Source: Colwellia sp.
GTDB lineage: Bacteria; Pseudomonadota; Gammaproteobacteria; Enterobacterales; Alteromonadaceae
Direction: 5' to 3'
DNA length: 64,000 nucleotides
Assembly (NCBI GenBank): GCA_029938115.1
Contig: JAPYOP010000011.1
Coordinates: forward strand, 22,953 to 86,952
Below, in pieces: positions 35,587-44,712 of the stretch. Positions within the stretch are counted from its first letter, which is position 1, and each line of letters begins with the position of its first letter. Below the pieces are notes generated by a model. The model saw only the letters and a program-made list of their open reading frames with translations, ran no database searches and was not told the DNA's origin. The translations under genes were made by a program, and so were the position numbers.

Positions 35587-36651
35587 GTGAGTGATTTATT
35601 ATCCCAAGACGAAATTGATGCGCTATTACATGGTGTTGATGATGTTGAAGAAGAAGATGAAATAGAAGAAGCTGCCACTCGTGCTGATGGCAGTGCTGAC
35701 TATGACTTCTCTTCGCAAGATCGTATCGTTCGTGGTCGAATGCCAACGTTGGAAATGGTTAATGAACGATTTGCTCGTCATATGCGTATTAGCTTGTTTA
35801 ATATGATGCGCCGTACAGCAGAAGTATCAATAAACGGCATTCAAATGATAAAGTTTGGTGAATATATTCATACTTTATTTGTTCCGACAAGTTTGAATAT
35901 GGTACGCTTTCGTCCGTTAAAAGGCACGGGTCTTATCACCATGGAAGCCCGTTTAGTTTTTATTCTGGTAGACAACTTTTTTGGTGGTGATGGTCGATAT
36001 CACGCTAAAATCGAAGGACGAGAATTTACGCCGACCGAACGTCGAATCATTCAAATGTTATTAAAATTAATTTTTGAAGATTATAAAGAAGCTTGGTCTC
36101 CGGTCATGGATGTTTCTTTTGAGTACCTAGACTCTGAAGTTAACCCATCAATGGCTAACATAGTCAGCCCAACAGAAGTTGTCGTCATTAGTTCATTCCA
36201 TATTGAGCTTGATGGTGGTGGAGGTGATTTTCATATTGCTTTACCTTACTCTATGCTTGAACCCATTCGAGAATTGCTAGATGCCGGTGTGCAAAGTGAT
36301 AAAGAAGACACAGATATGCGTTGGTCTAAAGCGCTTCGCGATGAAATTATGGATGTACCAGTATCACTTAATACAAAGTTTTTGGAAGTAGATCTACCTT
36401 TAAGTCAAATTATGGATTTGCAAGTTGGCGACATAATCCCCATAGAAATGCCGGAACATATCACGGTATTAATTGAAGACTTACCAACATACAGGGCCAA
36501 ATTGGGCCGTAGTAGAGATAATATTGCACTGAAAATTGAAGAGAAAATCAAACGTCCGGAATCAGTTAAGTCTGAGTTGACTATTTTAACTAAAGGCGGA
36601 AAACGTCTAGACAGTGATGCAGAATTAGAACTGTTAGAAGACGACTTATAA
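35587..36651 (+). CDS. fliM: Flagellar motor switch protein FliM
   Basis: C-ring protein that binds CheY-P and reverses rotation. In the 354-aa protein the extreme N-terminus LLSQDEIDALLHGVDD is the conserved CheY-binding segment. The middle CheC-like domain contains GRMPTLEMVNERFARHMR, FVPTSLNMVRFRPLKGTGL and ARLVFILVDNFFGGDGRYH; the C-terminal SpoA domain is LPLSQIMDLQVGDIIPIEMP. GTG start at 35587 sets the known N-terminus; the upstream signal is a weak GAG. fliN follows after 48 bases. Confidence 0.97.
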   Translation: MSDLLSQDEIDALLHGVDDVEEEDEIEEAATRADGSADYDFSSQDRIVRGRMPTLEMVNERFARHMRISLFNMMRRTAEVSINGIQMIKFGEYIHTLFVPTSLNMVRFRPLKGTGLITMEARLVFILVDNFFGGDGRYHAKIEGREFTPTERRIIQMLLKLIFEDYKEAWSPVMDVSFEYLDSEVNPSMANIVSPTEVVVISSFHIELDGGGGDFHIALPYSMLEPIRELLDAGVQSDKEDTDMRWSKALRDEIMDVPVSLNTKFLEVDLPLSQIMDLQVGDIIPIEMPEHITVLIEDLPTYRAKLGRSRDNIALKIEEKIKRPESVKSELTILTKGGKRLDSDAELELLEDDL

Positions 36652-36699
36652 TCGTTATTAAGCAATGAATATTAATAGTAAAAAATTGAGGCAAGCGGT

Positions 36700-37107
36700 A
36701 TGAGTAATGATAATGAAGAAGATCTAAGTATGTGGGATGAGGCGCTTGATGAACAAGCCGAAGCCTCTGCTGAAGGATCTGATAAAGCTGAAACAGTTGA
36801 GCTAGAAGAGTTAACTGAAGATAACGCGCCAATAACGATGGAAGAAAAGCGGAAACTTGATACCATATTAGATATTCCAGTTACTATTTCAATGGAAGTT
36901 GGTCGTAGTAATATTAGTATCAGAAATTTATTGCAGCTCAACCAAGGCTCTGTTGTCGAACTTGACCGTGTGGCAGGTGAAGCGCTAGATGTTTTGGTTA
37001 ATGGTACCCTTATCGCGCATGGTGAGGTCGTTGTGGTCAATGACAAATTTGGTATTCGCTTAACTGATGTTATAAGCCAAACAGAACGAATTAAAAAATT
37101 AAAATAA
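36700..37107 (+). CDS. fliN: Flagellar motor switch protein FliN
   Basis: C-ring SpoA-domain protein forming the lower ring with FliM and docking FliH. The 135-aa protein has an acidic N-terminal 50 residues and the SpoA domain (LDTILDIPVTISMEVGRSNI, LLQLNQGSVVELDRVAGE, VLVNGTLIAHGEVVVVNDKF, GIRLTDVIS). ATG at 36700 with GAGG upstream. The stop and the fliO start overlap by one base (TAATG). Confidence 0.97.
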   Translation: MSNDNEEDLSMWDEALDEQAEASAEGSDKAETVELEELTEDNAPITMEEKRKLDTILDIPVTISMEVGRSNISIRNLLQLNQGSVVELDRVAGEALDVLVNGTLIAHGEVVVVNDKFGIRLTDVISQTERIKKLK

Positions 37108-37634
37108 TGACTAAAATTTTTACTTTATTATTGAGTATTATTTTTCTTTTTCTAGCACAGGTCTCTTTTGCTCAAGAGAGAATAGTTGCTAATGAAAGTG
37201 CTCAAGTTGAAAAAACACAGGAAACATCTGAATCATTTGCGATAGAAAAAACACCGCAAGTGGGTAAACATGTTATGGCAAACATGGATGCAAGCAGTAT
37301 GATTATGTCTTTATTAATGGTGTTAGCGTTAATTATTATCAGTGCCTTAATCTTAAAGCGCTTTAACCTTGCTCAGCAAAGCTCAAGTCATATGAAAGTT
37401 ATCGCCAGTTTACCTTTAGGTCCCAAAGAGCGAGTTGTTGTAATACAAATAGGCGAGCAACAATTGCTTTTAGGTGTTTGTCCACAGCAAGTTTCGTTAT
37501 TGGATAATCTAAAGGAGCCTATTGATGTTCAAGCAGCTAAACCATTAGCATTGTCTGGTAATATTTTATCTTTTTTACAAAAAAACGGCATGAAAACAAA
37601 TACTGATAGCAATACTGCATCAAATAAAAACTAA
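37107..37634 (+). CDS. fliO: Flagellar biosynthesis protein FliO
   Basis: Bitopic membrane protein that helps assemble the FliP ring of the export gate. The 175-aa protein has an N-terminal signal-like hydrophobic stretch (residues 3-22, ending SFA), a hydrophilic spacer, a membrane helix at about 67-88 (MIMSLLMVLALIIISALILK), then the FliO cytoplasmic domain (SSSHMKVIASLPLGPKERVV, QLLLGVCPQQVSLLDNL). Coupled to fliN by TAATG. FliO varies greatly between species; family and order make this secure. Confidence 0.9.
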   Translation: MTKIFTLLLSIIFLFLAQVSFAQERIVANESAQVEKTQETSESFAIEKTPQVGKHVMANMDASSMIMSLLMVLALIIISALILKRFNLAQQSSSHMKVIASLPLGPKERVVVIQIGEQQLLLGVCPQQVSLLDNLKEPIDVQAAKPLALSGNILSFLQKNGMKTNTDSNTASNKN

Positions 37635-37662
37635 AATAAGAAATGAGTACACATAAGTGACT

Positions 37663-38424
37663 ATGAAAAAAATTGTTTGGTTGTCTTTATTTGCATTGTT
37701 AGCATCCACCATTAGTTTTGGCGTTTTTGCGGCAGAAGACTTGTCAATGACAGCGTTAACTTTGACAACAAATGCTGATGGCTCGCAAGAGTACTCAGTA
37801 ACTTTGCAAATTTTAATATTTATGACTGCGCTAAGTTTTATACCTGCCGCGGTTATTATGATGACCTCTTTTACGCGTATTGTTGTGGTGATGGCGATAT
37901 TACGACAAGCCTTTGGTCTGCAACAAACCCCGTCGAATCAAGTTATTATTGGTTTAACCTTGTTTATGACGCTTTTTATTATGACTCCTGTTTATAATCA
38001 AATAGATGAAACTGCGATCCAACCATATTTAGCTAAGCAACTAACTTCGGTCGAAGCTATTGATAAAGGTAAAGTACCATTACGTGCTTTCATGCTTGAA
38101 CAAACAAGGTTAAAAGATTTAGATACTTTAGCCTCAATGGCAGGAATTGAGTCGGTAGATAAGCCAACGGACTTACCAATGACCGTTATTATTCCGGCTT
38201 TCATTATTAGTGAGTTAAAAACCGCATTTCAAATAGGTTTTATATTATTTATCCCCTTTTTGATTATAGATTTAGTTGTCGCTAGTATATTGATGGCTAT
38301 GGGCATGATGATGCTATCGCCAATGATAGTTTCGCTACCATTTAAATTAATGTTGTTTGTTTTAGTTGATGGTTGGAATTTAGTGATAGGTACTATTGCA
38401 ACTAGCTATGGCTTAGGTCATTAG
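37663..38424 (+). CDS. fliP: Flagellar export gate protein FliP
   Basis: Core pore subunit (five copies) of the flagellar type III gate. The 253-aa protein has a cleavable signal peptide ([21 protein letters not shown], cut after FAA), then membrane segments with family motifs: [74 protein letters not shown] and [21 protein letters not shown] use the ATG at 37663, two codons after a GTG that could also serve. Confidence 0.97.
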   Translation: MKKIVWLSLFALLASTISFGVFAAEDLSMTALTLTTNADGSQEYSVTLQILIFMTALSFIPAAVIMMTSFTRIVVVMAILRQAFGLQQTPSNQVIIGLTLFMTLFIMTPVYNQIDETAIQPYLAKQLTSVEAIDKGKVPLRAFMLEQTRLKDLDTLASMAGIESVDKPTDLPMTVIIPAFIISELKTAFQIGFILFIPFLIIDLVVASILMAMGMMMLSPMIVSLPFKLMLFVLVDGWNLVIGTIATSYGLGH

Positions 38425-38432
38425 CACTTATC

Positions 38433-38457
38433 TGTAGGGCGTACTTTAGTGCGACAA
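38433..38457. repeat. Dispersed palindromic repeat, family 1 (short copy)
   Basis: TGTAGGGCGTACTTTAGTGC then GACAA, nine bases after the fliP stop and before fliQ. GTCGCACT-like arms pair around TTAG. Confidence 0.65.
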
Positions 38458-38496
38458 TTATCGGAATGTTTATACTTGTAAACAAGAGAATGTAAG

Positions 38497-38766
38497 ATGG
38501 GACCAGAAGTCTTTGTAGACATATTAAGAGATGCTTTGCTATTAGTTATTATGCTAGTTAGTGCTGTGATCTTGCCTAGCTTATTTGTCGGCTTATGTGT
38601 TGCTATATTTCAGGCAGCAACATCTATCAATGAACAAACATTAAGTTTTTTACCTCGACTCATTGTGACGTTACTTGCAATTATATATGGAGGTCACTGG
38701 GGGATTCAAAAAATAATGGATTACACCTTGAGACTCGTTGCTAGTATTCCCAGTGTTGTCAGTTGA
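38497..38766 (+). CDS. fliQ: Flagellar export gate protein FliQ
   Basis: Small gate subunit with two membrane helices. The 89-aa protein has helix 1 (LLLVIMLVSAVILPSLFVGL) and helix 2 (LPRLIVTLLAIIYGGHWGI), and the conserved AIFQAATSINEQTLSFLP between them. Length and sequence are standard. The stop TGA overlaps the fliR ATG as TGATG. Confidence 0.97.
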   Translation: MGPEVFVDILRDALLLVIMLVSAVILPSLFVGLCVAIFQAATSINEQTLSFLPRLIVTLLAIIYGGHWGIQKIMDYTLRLVASIPSVVS

Positions 38767-39545
38767 TGGAGTTTACTGAGTTAGTTGTTAATCAATACCT
38801 AGCTGATTTTATTTTGCCATTTACTCGTATTGCTGCTTTAGTCATGACGATGATTGGCTTTGGCGCACGAACTATTCCTACCCGCATTAAACTTTTTTTA
38901 TGTGTTTCTGTTACTTTTGCCATCATGCCAGCAATTCCGCCAACCCATATTGAAGAACTGTTTTCTTTTAGTACCTTTTTAGTGATTGGACAGCAAATGC
39001 TTATCGGTATTACTTTAGGGTTTATGACTGTCATGGTTGTTAATACTTTCACCTTAGCAGGGCAAATTATCGCGATGCAATCAGGCTTAGGCTTTGCTTC
39101 TTTAGTTGATCCTGCCAGTGGCATGAATGTGCCTGCCGTTGGGCAGTTTTTCTTAATCCTATCAACCTTACTTTTTTGGACTATGGACGGTCATTTAGCT
39201 TATTTACAGTTTATAGTCGCTAGCTTTGAAACGTTACCTATTGGTAGTGAACATTTTCCCAGTATAAAATACAAAGAAGTTGTGCTGTGGGGAAGCTGGA
39301 TGTTTGCTACGGCTTTATCTCTTGCTCTGGCACCTTTAACCGCCATGTTGTTAATTAACTTTTCTTTTGGTGTTATGACGAGAGCAGCACCGCAACTTAA
39401 TATTTTTGCTATAGGCTTTCCTATCACTATGATGGCAGGCTTGTTAATTATGTGGTTAACCTTTGGTAATTTTCTTACCCATTTTGAATTGCAATGGCAG
39501 CGAGCACTTGATTTTAGCTGCTATTTAATTGACTGTAAGGCATAG
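38766..39545 (+). CDS. fliR: Flagellar export gate protein FliR
   Basis: Gate subunit that completes the FliPQR helical pore. The 259-aa protein has six hydrophobic segments, with PFTRIAALVMTMIGFGARTIP, FMTVMVVNTFTLAGQIIAMQ and GLGFASLVDPASGMNVPAVG as family motifs. I take the ATG at 38766, which overlaps the fliQ stop, instead of the TTG one codon earlier. flhB follows after 11 bases. Confidence 0.97.
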   Translation: MEFTELVVNQYLADFILPFTRIAALVMTMIGFGARTIPTRIKLFLCVSVTFAIMPAIPPTHIEELFSFSTFLVIGQQMLIGITLGFMTVMVVNTFTLAGQIIAMQSGLGFASLVDPASGMNVPAVGQFFLILSTLLFWTMDGHLAYLQFIVASFETLPIGSEHFPSIKYKEVVLWGSWMFATALSLALAPLTAMLLINFSFGVMTRAAPQLNIFAIGFPITMMAGLLIMWLTFGNFLTHFELQWQRALDFSCYLIDCKA

Positions 39546-39556
39546 GAGAATTTTCT

Positions 39557-40687
39557 ATGGCAGAGTCTGATAGTGGTGAAAAAACAGAAGAACCAACAGC
39601 GAAAAAGCTCACTGATGCACGAAAAAAAGGACAAATAGCGCGCTCTAAAGATTTAGGCACTATGTTTGTTTTAGTTGGCAGCGCCCTTGCTATGATGCTT
39701 ATGGGCAATGCTTTGGTTGAAGCTTTGTCAGCTATGATGAAACGTTTGTTTTCATTAAGTCAACGTGAAACGATGGATGTTCATGCGCTGACTAATGTTA
39801 TAAAAGCGGGTGTAAGCGGGGTAATATTTCCAATGTTATCTATTTTCTTCATTATTATGTTAGCCGCTTTTATTGGTAATACTATGCTGGGAGGTATGTC
39901 ATTTTCTTGGGAAGCAATGGCGCCAAAGGCTAGTCGCCTTTCCCCTCTTGCAGGCTTTAAACGTATGTTTGGTGTGCAAGCTGCAGTCGAATTATTAAAA
40001 TCTATCTTAAAGTTTTTCGTCGTGTTTTTTGTTGCTTTTTCATTACTCAGTGGACTTTTTGAGCAAATATTAGGGTTAAGCTTGGAAGCAATTCCTACTA
40101 ATTTTGGTCATGCTGTTAATATGTTGTTGTGGATGTTTTTAGCTTTAGCATTATCCATTGGCATTATTGTCGCTATTGATGCGCCATATCAAGTATGGAA
40201 TCACACGCGTGAATTAAAAATGACCAAGCAAGAAGTTAAAGATGAATTTAAAAGCACCGAAGGTAATCCTGAAATAAAAGGGCGCATAAAACAAACTCAA
40301 TATGAAATGTCTCAGCGAAGAATGATGAGTGAAGTGCCAAATTCTGATGTTGTGATTACAAATCCTACTCACTTTAGTGTTGCACTTAAATATGATCCCA
40401 ATGCTGGTGGCGCACCTAAACTTGTTGCCAAAGGACAAGATGAAATGGCTATTCATATTCGTACCATTGCAAAAGAACACGGTGTTGAAATTATTCAGTC
40501 AGCGGCTTTGGCGCGATCTCTCTTTTATACAGCAGAGGTAGATCAAGACATTCCTGAAGAATTATATGCCGCCGTAGCACAAGTTTTAGCCTTTATATTT
40601 CAACTTAGTGAACACAAAAAAGGTAAGGCTAAAAAACCAATTCCTGTTGCTAAAGACTTACCTATCCCAGAAGATTTCAAATACTAA
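39557..40687 (+). CDS. flhB: Flagellar export specificity switch protein FlhB
   Basis: Membrane protein that, after self-cleavage, changes export from rod/hook to filament substrates. The 376-aa protein begins GEKTEEPTAKKLTDARKKGQ, has four membrane helices between about residues 30 and 215, and a cytoplasmic domain with the autocleavage motif NPTH at residues 269-272, the same numbering as in Salmonella. VAKGQDEMAIHIRTIAKEHG and ALARSLFYTAEVDQDIPEEL follow. All catalytic residues are present. Confidence 0.97.
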   Translation: MAESDSGEKTEEPTAKKLTDARKKGQIARSKDLGTMFVLVGSALAMMLMGNALVEALSAMMKRLFSLSQRETMDVHALTNVIKAGVSGVIFPMLSIFFIIMLAAFIGNTMLGGMSFSWEAMAPKASRLSPLAGFKRMFGVQAAVELLKSILKFFVVFFVAFSLLSGLFEQILGLSLEAIPTNFGHAVNMLLWMFLALALSIGIIVAIDAPYQVWNHTRELKMTKQEVKDEFKSTEGNPEIKGRIKQTQYEMSQRRMMSEVPNSDVVITNPTHFSVALKYDPNAGGAPKLVAKGQDEMAIHIRTIAKEHGVEIIQSAALARSLFYTAEVDQDIPEELYAAVAQVLAFIFQLSEHKKGKAKKPIPVAKDLPIPEDFKY

Positions 40688-40695
40688 ACTGTCAC

Positions 40696-40760
40696 AATAG
40701 CTGCGTTGGTTTCATTCATAATAGCGGGCTATTTCTCAATCAACCTCCTTGTTCTCGTGT
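40696..40760. repeat. Dispersed repeat, family 2 (copy B)
   Basis: AATAGCTGCGTTGGTTTCAT then ..AATAGCGGGCTATTTCTCAATCAACCTCCTTGTTCTCGTG; aligns with 26768-26830. Located right after flhB. Confidence 0.6.
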
Positions 40761-40797
40761 CTTTTTTCGACGTAATTAATTAATGTTGCAGGTCGCG

Positions 40798-40827
40798 CGA
40801 AAATAACGACGAAAGATGTTATTTTCG
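40798..40827. repeat. Hairpin in the flhB-flhA gap
   Basis: Perfect 10-bp inverted repeat CGAAAATAAC / GTTATTTTCG with a 10-base loop. There is no T-run, so it is not a classic terminator; it lies 35 bases before the sigma-54 site of flhA. Confidence 0.6.
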
Positions 40828-40860
40828 TAACTCGCCGCTTAGACCCCTAAACTGTTTTTC

Positions 40861-40876
40861 TGGTATAGCTTTTGCA
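40861..40876 (+). promoter_or_regulatory. Sigma-54 promoter of the flhA operon
   Basis: TGGTATAGCTTTTGCA: GG at 40862-40863, ten bases, GC at 40874-40875. The predicted start near 40887 is about 40 bases before flhA. It would drive flhA-flhF-flhG-fliA and possibly the che genes. Confidence 0.75.
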
Positions 40877-40925
40877 TTTTCATAACTAGCGTCAAAAAAT
40901 CACCATTAAGAGCTAGCAGTATAAA

Positions 40926-43028
40926 ATGCAATTAACCGCCTATTTTAGTAAATTCGATAAAAAAAGTTTATCCCACATTTCGGGACTAGGTACGCCATTA
41001 TTAGTGATGGCTGCGCTTGGCATGGTTATTTTACCCATGCCGGCTTGGCTGCTTGATGTACTATTTTCATTTAACATCGCTCTATCTTTAGTTGTGTTAC
41101 TCATAACTGTTTATACTTTAAAACCATTAGAATTTGGATCGTTTCCCTCTGTTATCCTTATTGCAACTATTTTACGCTTAGCACTTAACGTTGCCAGTAC
41201 TCGCGTGGTGTTACTTGAAGGTCATAATGGAACCGATGCTGCAGGTAAAGTTATTGAAGCTTTTGGTGCCGTTGTTATTGGCGGTAACTATGCTGTTGGC
41301 TTAGTAGTGTTCTTGATTTTAATTATCATTAACTTTGTTGTGGTAACTAAAGGTGCAGGGCGTATTGCTGAGGTTACAGCACGCTTTACTCTTGATGCCA
41401 TGCCGGGTAAACAAATGGCAATCGATGCCGACTTAAATGCCGGGTTTATCAATGCCGAACAAGCAAGAGAGCGCCGTGTAGAAGTTACCAGTGAAGCTGA
41501 TTTTTATGGCTCAATGGACGGTGCGAGTAAGTTTGTTAAAGGTGATGCTATTGCAGGTATCTTGATCTTATTCATCAATATCGTTGGTGGTTTAATTATT
41601 GGTATGGTTCAGCATGACTTAACTTTTGATAGCGCTGTTGAAATATATACGTTGTTAACCATTGGTGATGGTTTAGTGGCGCAAATTCCTGGTTTATTAT
41701 TATCTGTTGCAACAGCGATTGTGGTAACCCGTCAAAATACTGCCCAAGACATGGGCGAACAAGTTAGTAGCCAGTTAGGACAAGAAAAGTCACTTTATAT
41801 AGCCGCAGGTGTGATGTTTGTTATGGGTGTTATTCCCGGTATGCCGCATTTCGCCTTCTTATTATTTGCGGGTATTATTGGAGCTACGGCCTATTTTGGT
41901 AGTAAAAGTAAAGTGACGAAAGCAATTGAATTAGAAAAAATTGCAGAAGAAGAACAGGTACAAAGCCAGCAAAAAGAGGAAGAGGTTAAGGAGCTTGACT
42001 GGGATGATGTTCATCACGTTGATGTTATTGGTTTGGAGATTGGTTATCGATTAATTCCGTTAGTCGATAAAGCTCAAGGTGGAGAGTTATTGAGTCGAAT
42101 CAAAGGCGTTCGTAAAAAACTATCTCAAGAATTTGGTTTTTTAGTGCCCGCGGTACATATTCGAGACAATTTAGATCTTGACCCTAACAGTTATCAAATA
42201 TCGTTAATGGGCGTTACAGTTGGCAGTGCTGAAATTCGTCATGATCAAGAGTTAGCAATTAATCCAGGGCAGGTATTTGGCAAATTAGATGGCGTAGCAA
42301 CGAAAGATCCAGCCTTTGGTTTAGATGCTGTTTGGATAAACCAAAATCAGCGCGAACAAGCACAAACGTTAGGTTATACCGTTGTTGACTCTGCAACCGT
42401 ACTAGCAACACATTTAAGCCAAATACTAACCAATAATGCTTCTCAGTTATTAGGCCATGAAGAGGTTCAGAACCTACTTGATATGTTAGCTAAAACGTAT
42501 CCTAAGCTTGTTGAAGGCTTTATTCCGGATACTTTAACCTTGGGTACTGTCGTTAAAGTACTGCAAAGTTTAATGAATGAAGGCGTTGCAGTACGTGACA
42601 TGCGCTCCATAGTGCAAACCCTTGTTGAATATGGACCTAAAAGCCAAGACTCTGAAGTATTAACCGCCGCCGTGCGCATTAGTTTACGTAAATTTATCAT
42701 TCAAGACTTAGTTGGTCCTGCTCCTGAAGTACCTGTCATAACCTTGGCGCCTGAGTTGGAACAAATGTTGCACCAATCAATGCAGATGGCCGGAGATGAT
42801 GGCGCAGGTATTGAACCTGGTTTAGCAGAACGCTTGCAAAAATCATTAACCGATGGCGCTCAACAGCAAGAACTGTCTGGAGATACGCCGATATTATTAA
42901 CATCAGGTATTTTGCGAACCGTGTTGGCTAAATTTGTAAAATATACCATACCGGGATTACGAGTTATTTCTTATCAAGAAATACCTGATGATAAACAAAT
43001 TAAAATTGTTAGTGCCATAGGGCAATAA
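40926..43028 (+). CDS. flhA: Flagellar export gate protein FlhA
   Basis: Large export-gate protein: a nonameric ring that binds chaperone-substrate complexes and uses proton motive force. The 700-aa protein has eight membrane helices in residues about 20-330, with ILIATILRLALNVASTRVVL, the FHIPEP-type cytoplasmic loop (GRIAEVTARFTLDAMPGKQM, AIDADLNAGFINAEQARERR), and the cytoplasmic domain from about 360 (LEIGYRLIPLVDKAQGGELL, LTLGTVVKVLQSLMNEGVAV). Standard length. ATG at 40926. flhF starts after 105 bases holding an inverted repeat. Confidence 0.97.
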   Translation: MQLTAYFSKFDKKSLSHISGLGTPLLVMAALGMVILPMPAWLLDVLFSFNIALSLVVLLITVYTLKPLEFGSFPSVILIATILRLALNVASTRVVLLEGHNGTDAAGKVIEAFGAVVIGGNYAVGLVVFLILIIINFVVVTKGAGRIAEVTARFTLDAMPGKQMAIDADLNAGFINAEQARERRVEVTSEADFYGSMDGASKFVKGDAIAGILILFINIVGGLIIGMVQHDLTFDSAVEIYTLLTIGDGLVAQIPGLLLSVATAIVVTRQNTAQDMGEQVSSQLGQEKSLYIAAGVMFVMGVIPGMPHFAFLLFAGIIGATAYFGSKSKVTKAIELEKIAEEEQVQSQQKEEEVKELDWDDVHHVDVIGLEIGYRLIPLVDKAQGGELLSRIKGVRKKLSQEFGFLVPAVHIRDNLDLDPNSYQISLMGVTVGSAEIRHDQELAINPGQVFGKLDGVATKDPAFGLDAVWINQNQREQAQTLGYTVVDSATVLATHLSQILTNNASQLLGHEEVQNLLDMLAKTYPKLVEGFIPDTLTLGTVVKVLQSLMNEGVAVRDMRSIVQTLVEYGPKSQDSEVLTAAVRISLRKFIIQDLVGPAPEVPVITLAPELEQMLHQSMQMAGDDGAGIEPGLAERLQKSLTDGAQQQELSGDTPILLTSGILRTVLAKFVKYTIPGLRVISYQEIPDDKQIKIVSAIGQ

Positions 43029-43042
43029 ATAAGAGATTCGAG

Positions 43043-43118
43043 TAGCGAGTAAAAGAAGTAATGAATAAGAGAAGTAGCAGTTTTAACTTCGCAATTCGTA
43101 ACTTTTAACTCGTCGCTA
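43043..43118. repeat. Imperfect inverted repeat, family 3 (flhA-flhF gap)
   Basis: TAGCGAGTAAAAG at 43043-43055 pairs with CTTTTAACTCGTCGCTA at 43102-43118 across a 46-base centre. Same CGAGT/ACTCG words as at 30576 and 35492. It ends 15 bases before the flhF GTG. Confidence 0.6.
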
Positions 43119-43133
43119 TAAAAGGGGTTAGCT

Positions 43134-44660
43134 GTGAAAATAAGACGTTTTGTTGGCAAAGATATGCGTAGCGCATTAGCACAAATAAAAGACGAGTTAG
43201 GCGTAGATGCGGTTATTATGTCTAATAAAAAAATACCTGAAGGTGTTGAATTAATGGCAGCTGTTGATTATAACCAATCAGTTTCACAAGAAAGTTCAGC
43301 ACCGAAACAAGATGAAATGCCGACTCGTGAAGTGTCAAATGATGTTGTTAATATAGGTAACTCTGTTGCTCAACCATCTCGTGAACCACAAAACGAATTT
43401 GTTTCAAATCAAGATGAGAGTGTGGTGGCTTCTGCACCTGTTGATAGTTTATCTGCCCTGCTTAACAGACAAGTTCAGCAAGGTGATTCTACACCCGCTG
43501 CCGCTCAAGATGAAAATATAGAAGAACAATTGCGTAGTTTTACTGAGCGATTACGTTACTCAAAACCAGATGGCACAATCCCTGCGCCTTTTGATTTACC
43601 ACAAAATGGTGCTGTAAATGAAAGTGTTCAATTTGAAGAGCATACATCCTTAGAAGCTGAGCAAATGGCAAGAAAGATACAATCTCCACAGCGAATGGAA
43701 GCTAGTACTGTAAGCCAACAAAATTTTGATAAAATGCAGCAAGAAATGGCTTCTATACGGCAGTTACTTGAGCACCAAGTTTCAGGCCTTATGTGGCAGG
43801 ATATGGCACAAAAAGAACCACAGCGTGCAGTATTAGTCACTCGCTTATTAGCATTGGGGCTGAATGATCAAATAGCAGATCAAATTGCCGGTTATGTGCC
43901 TATTGGTCACAATGAAGATCAAGCTTGGCAACAAGCTCTGCAGCTAATTAGTAAACAAATTAACACAACGCAAAATGATATCATTCATCGTGGTGGTGTC
44001 GTTGCTTTAGTTGGGCCTACTGGGGTTGGTAAAACGACTACTATTGCCAAACTAGCCGCACGTTTTGCACAAGTACATGGCCATGAACAGGTAGCATTAA
44101 TTTCAACTGATACTTTTAGAATCTCAGGTTTTGAACAACTTGCTACTTATGGAAAGATAATTGGTTGCCAAGTGAAATTGGCCAAAGATGGTCAAGCGTT
44201 AGATTTATTACTTCAACAATTTTCTAAAAAGAAATTAGTGTTGATTGATACTGCAGGTATGGGGCAAAGAGACATTCGTTTAGCCGAAAATTTAGCAAAT
44301 TTAGTTTCTAATGCTAGAGTTAGAATAAGAAACTATTTAGTGTTAGCAGCCAATAGCCAACAGCGAGTAATGCAAGAAAACGTAGATCGCTTTAAAAAAG
44401 TACCATTATCGGGTTGTATTTATACTAAACTGGATGAAAGCGTCAGTATTGGTGAAATAATTACAACTTCGATTCAAAATGGCTTGCCAATAGGTTATCT
44501 TACTGACGGGCAAAGAGTTCCAGAAGACATTAAAGTTGCAAATGCTGAGAAATTGGTTACGCTTGCTGATAAAATGGCAACAAAGTTAGCAAAAAGTAAT
44601 GTAACTTATACACAGCAAATAGTGCGGTCAATGCCAATAGCTCCGGCCGTAGCTATGTAA
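43134..44660 (+). CDS. flhF: Polar flagellar placement GTPase FlhF
   Basis: SRP-type GTPase that sets the polar site of the flagellum. The 508-aa protein has a basic N-terminus (KIRRFVGKDMRSALAQIKDE, LGVDAVIMSNKKI), a long acidic/Gln-rich linker (about 50-200), the helical N domain, and the G domain from about residue 285 with G1 GPTGVGKTTT at 294-303, DTFRISGFEQLATYGKI, G3 DTAGMGQRD and GCIYTKLDESVSIGEII. GTG start at 43134 with AAAGGGG upstream. Followed by its partner flhG after 52 bases. Confidence 0.96.
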   Translation: MKIRRFVGKDMRSALAQIKDELGVDAVIMSNKKIPEGVELMAAVDYNQSVSQESSAPKQDEMPTREVSNDVVNIGNSVAQPSREPQNEFVSNQDESVVASAPVDSLSALLNRQVQQGDSTPAAAQDENIEEQLRSFTERLRYSKPDGTIPAPFDLPQNGAVNESVQFEEHTSLEAEQMARKIQSPQRMEASTVSQQNFDKMQQEMASIRQLLEHQVSGLMWQDMAQKEPQRAVLVTRLLALGLNDQIADQIAGYVPIGHNEDQAWQQALQLISKQINTTQNDIIHRGGVVALVGPTGVGKTTTIAKLAARFAQVHGHEQVALISTDTFRISGFEQLATYGKIIGCQVKLAKDGQALDLLLQQFSKKKLVLIDTAGMGQRDIRLAENLANLVSNARVRIRNYLVLAANSQQRVMQENVDRFKKVPLSGCIYTKLDESVSIGEIITTSIQNGLPIGYLTDGQRVPEDIKVANAEKLVTLADKMATKLAKSNVTYTQQIVRSMPIAPAVAM

Positions 44661-44712
44661 ATGATTTATTAATTGAAGCAGAAAATAAGAAGTAACATAG
44701 AAGTATAAATAA

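Noticed and set aside
36672-37046. 124-codon minus-strand frame over fliN
   Set aside because: Fully opposite a well-conserved fliN; Ser-rich shadow.
40798-40827. Terminator between flhB and flhA
   Set aside because: The stem is perfect but no T-run follows, so it is listed only as a hairpin.
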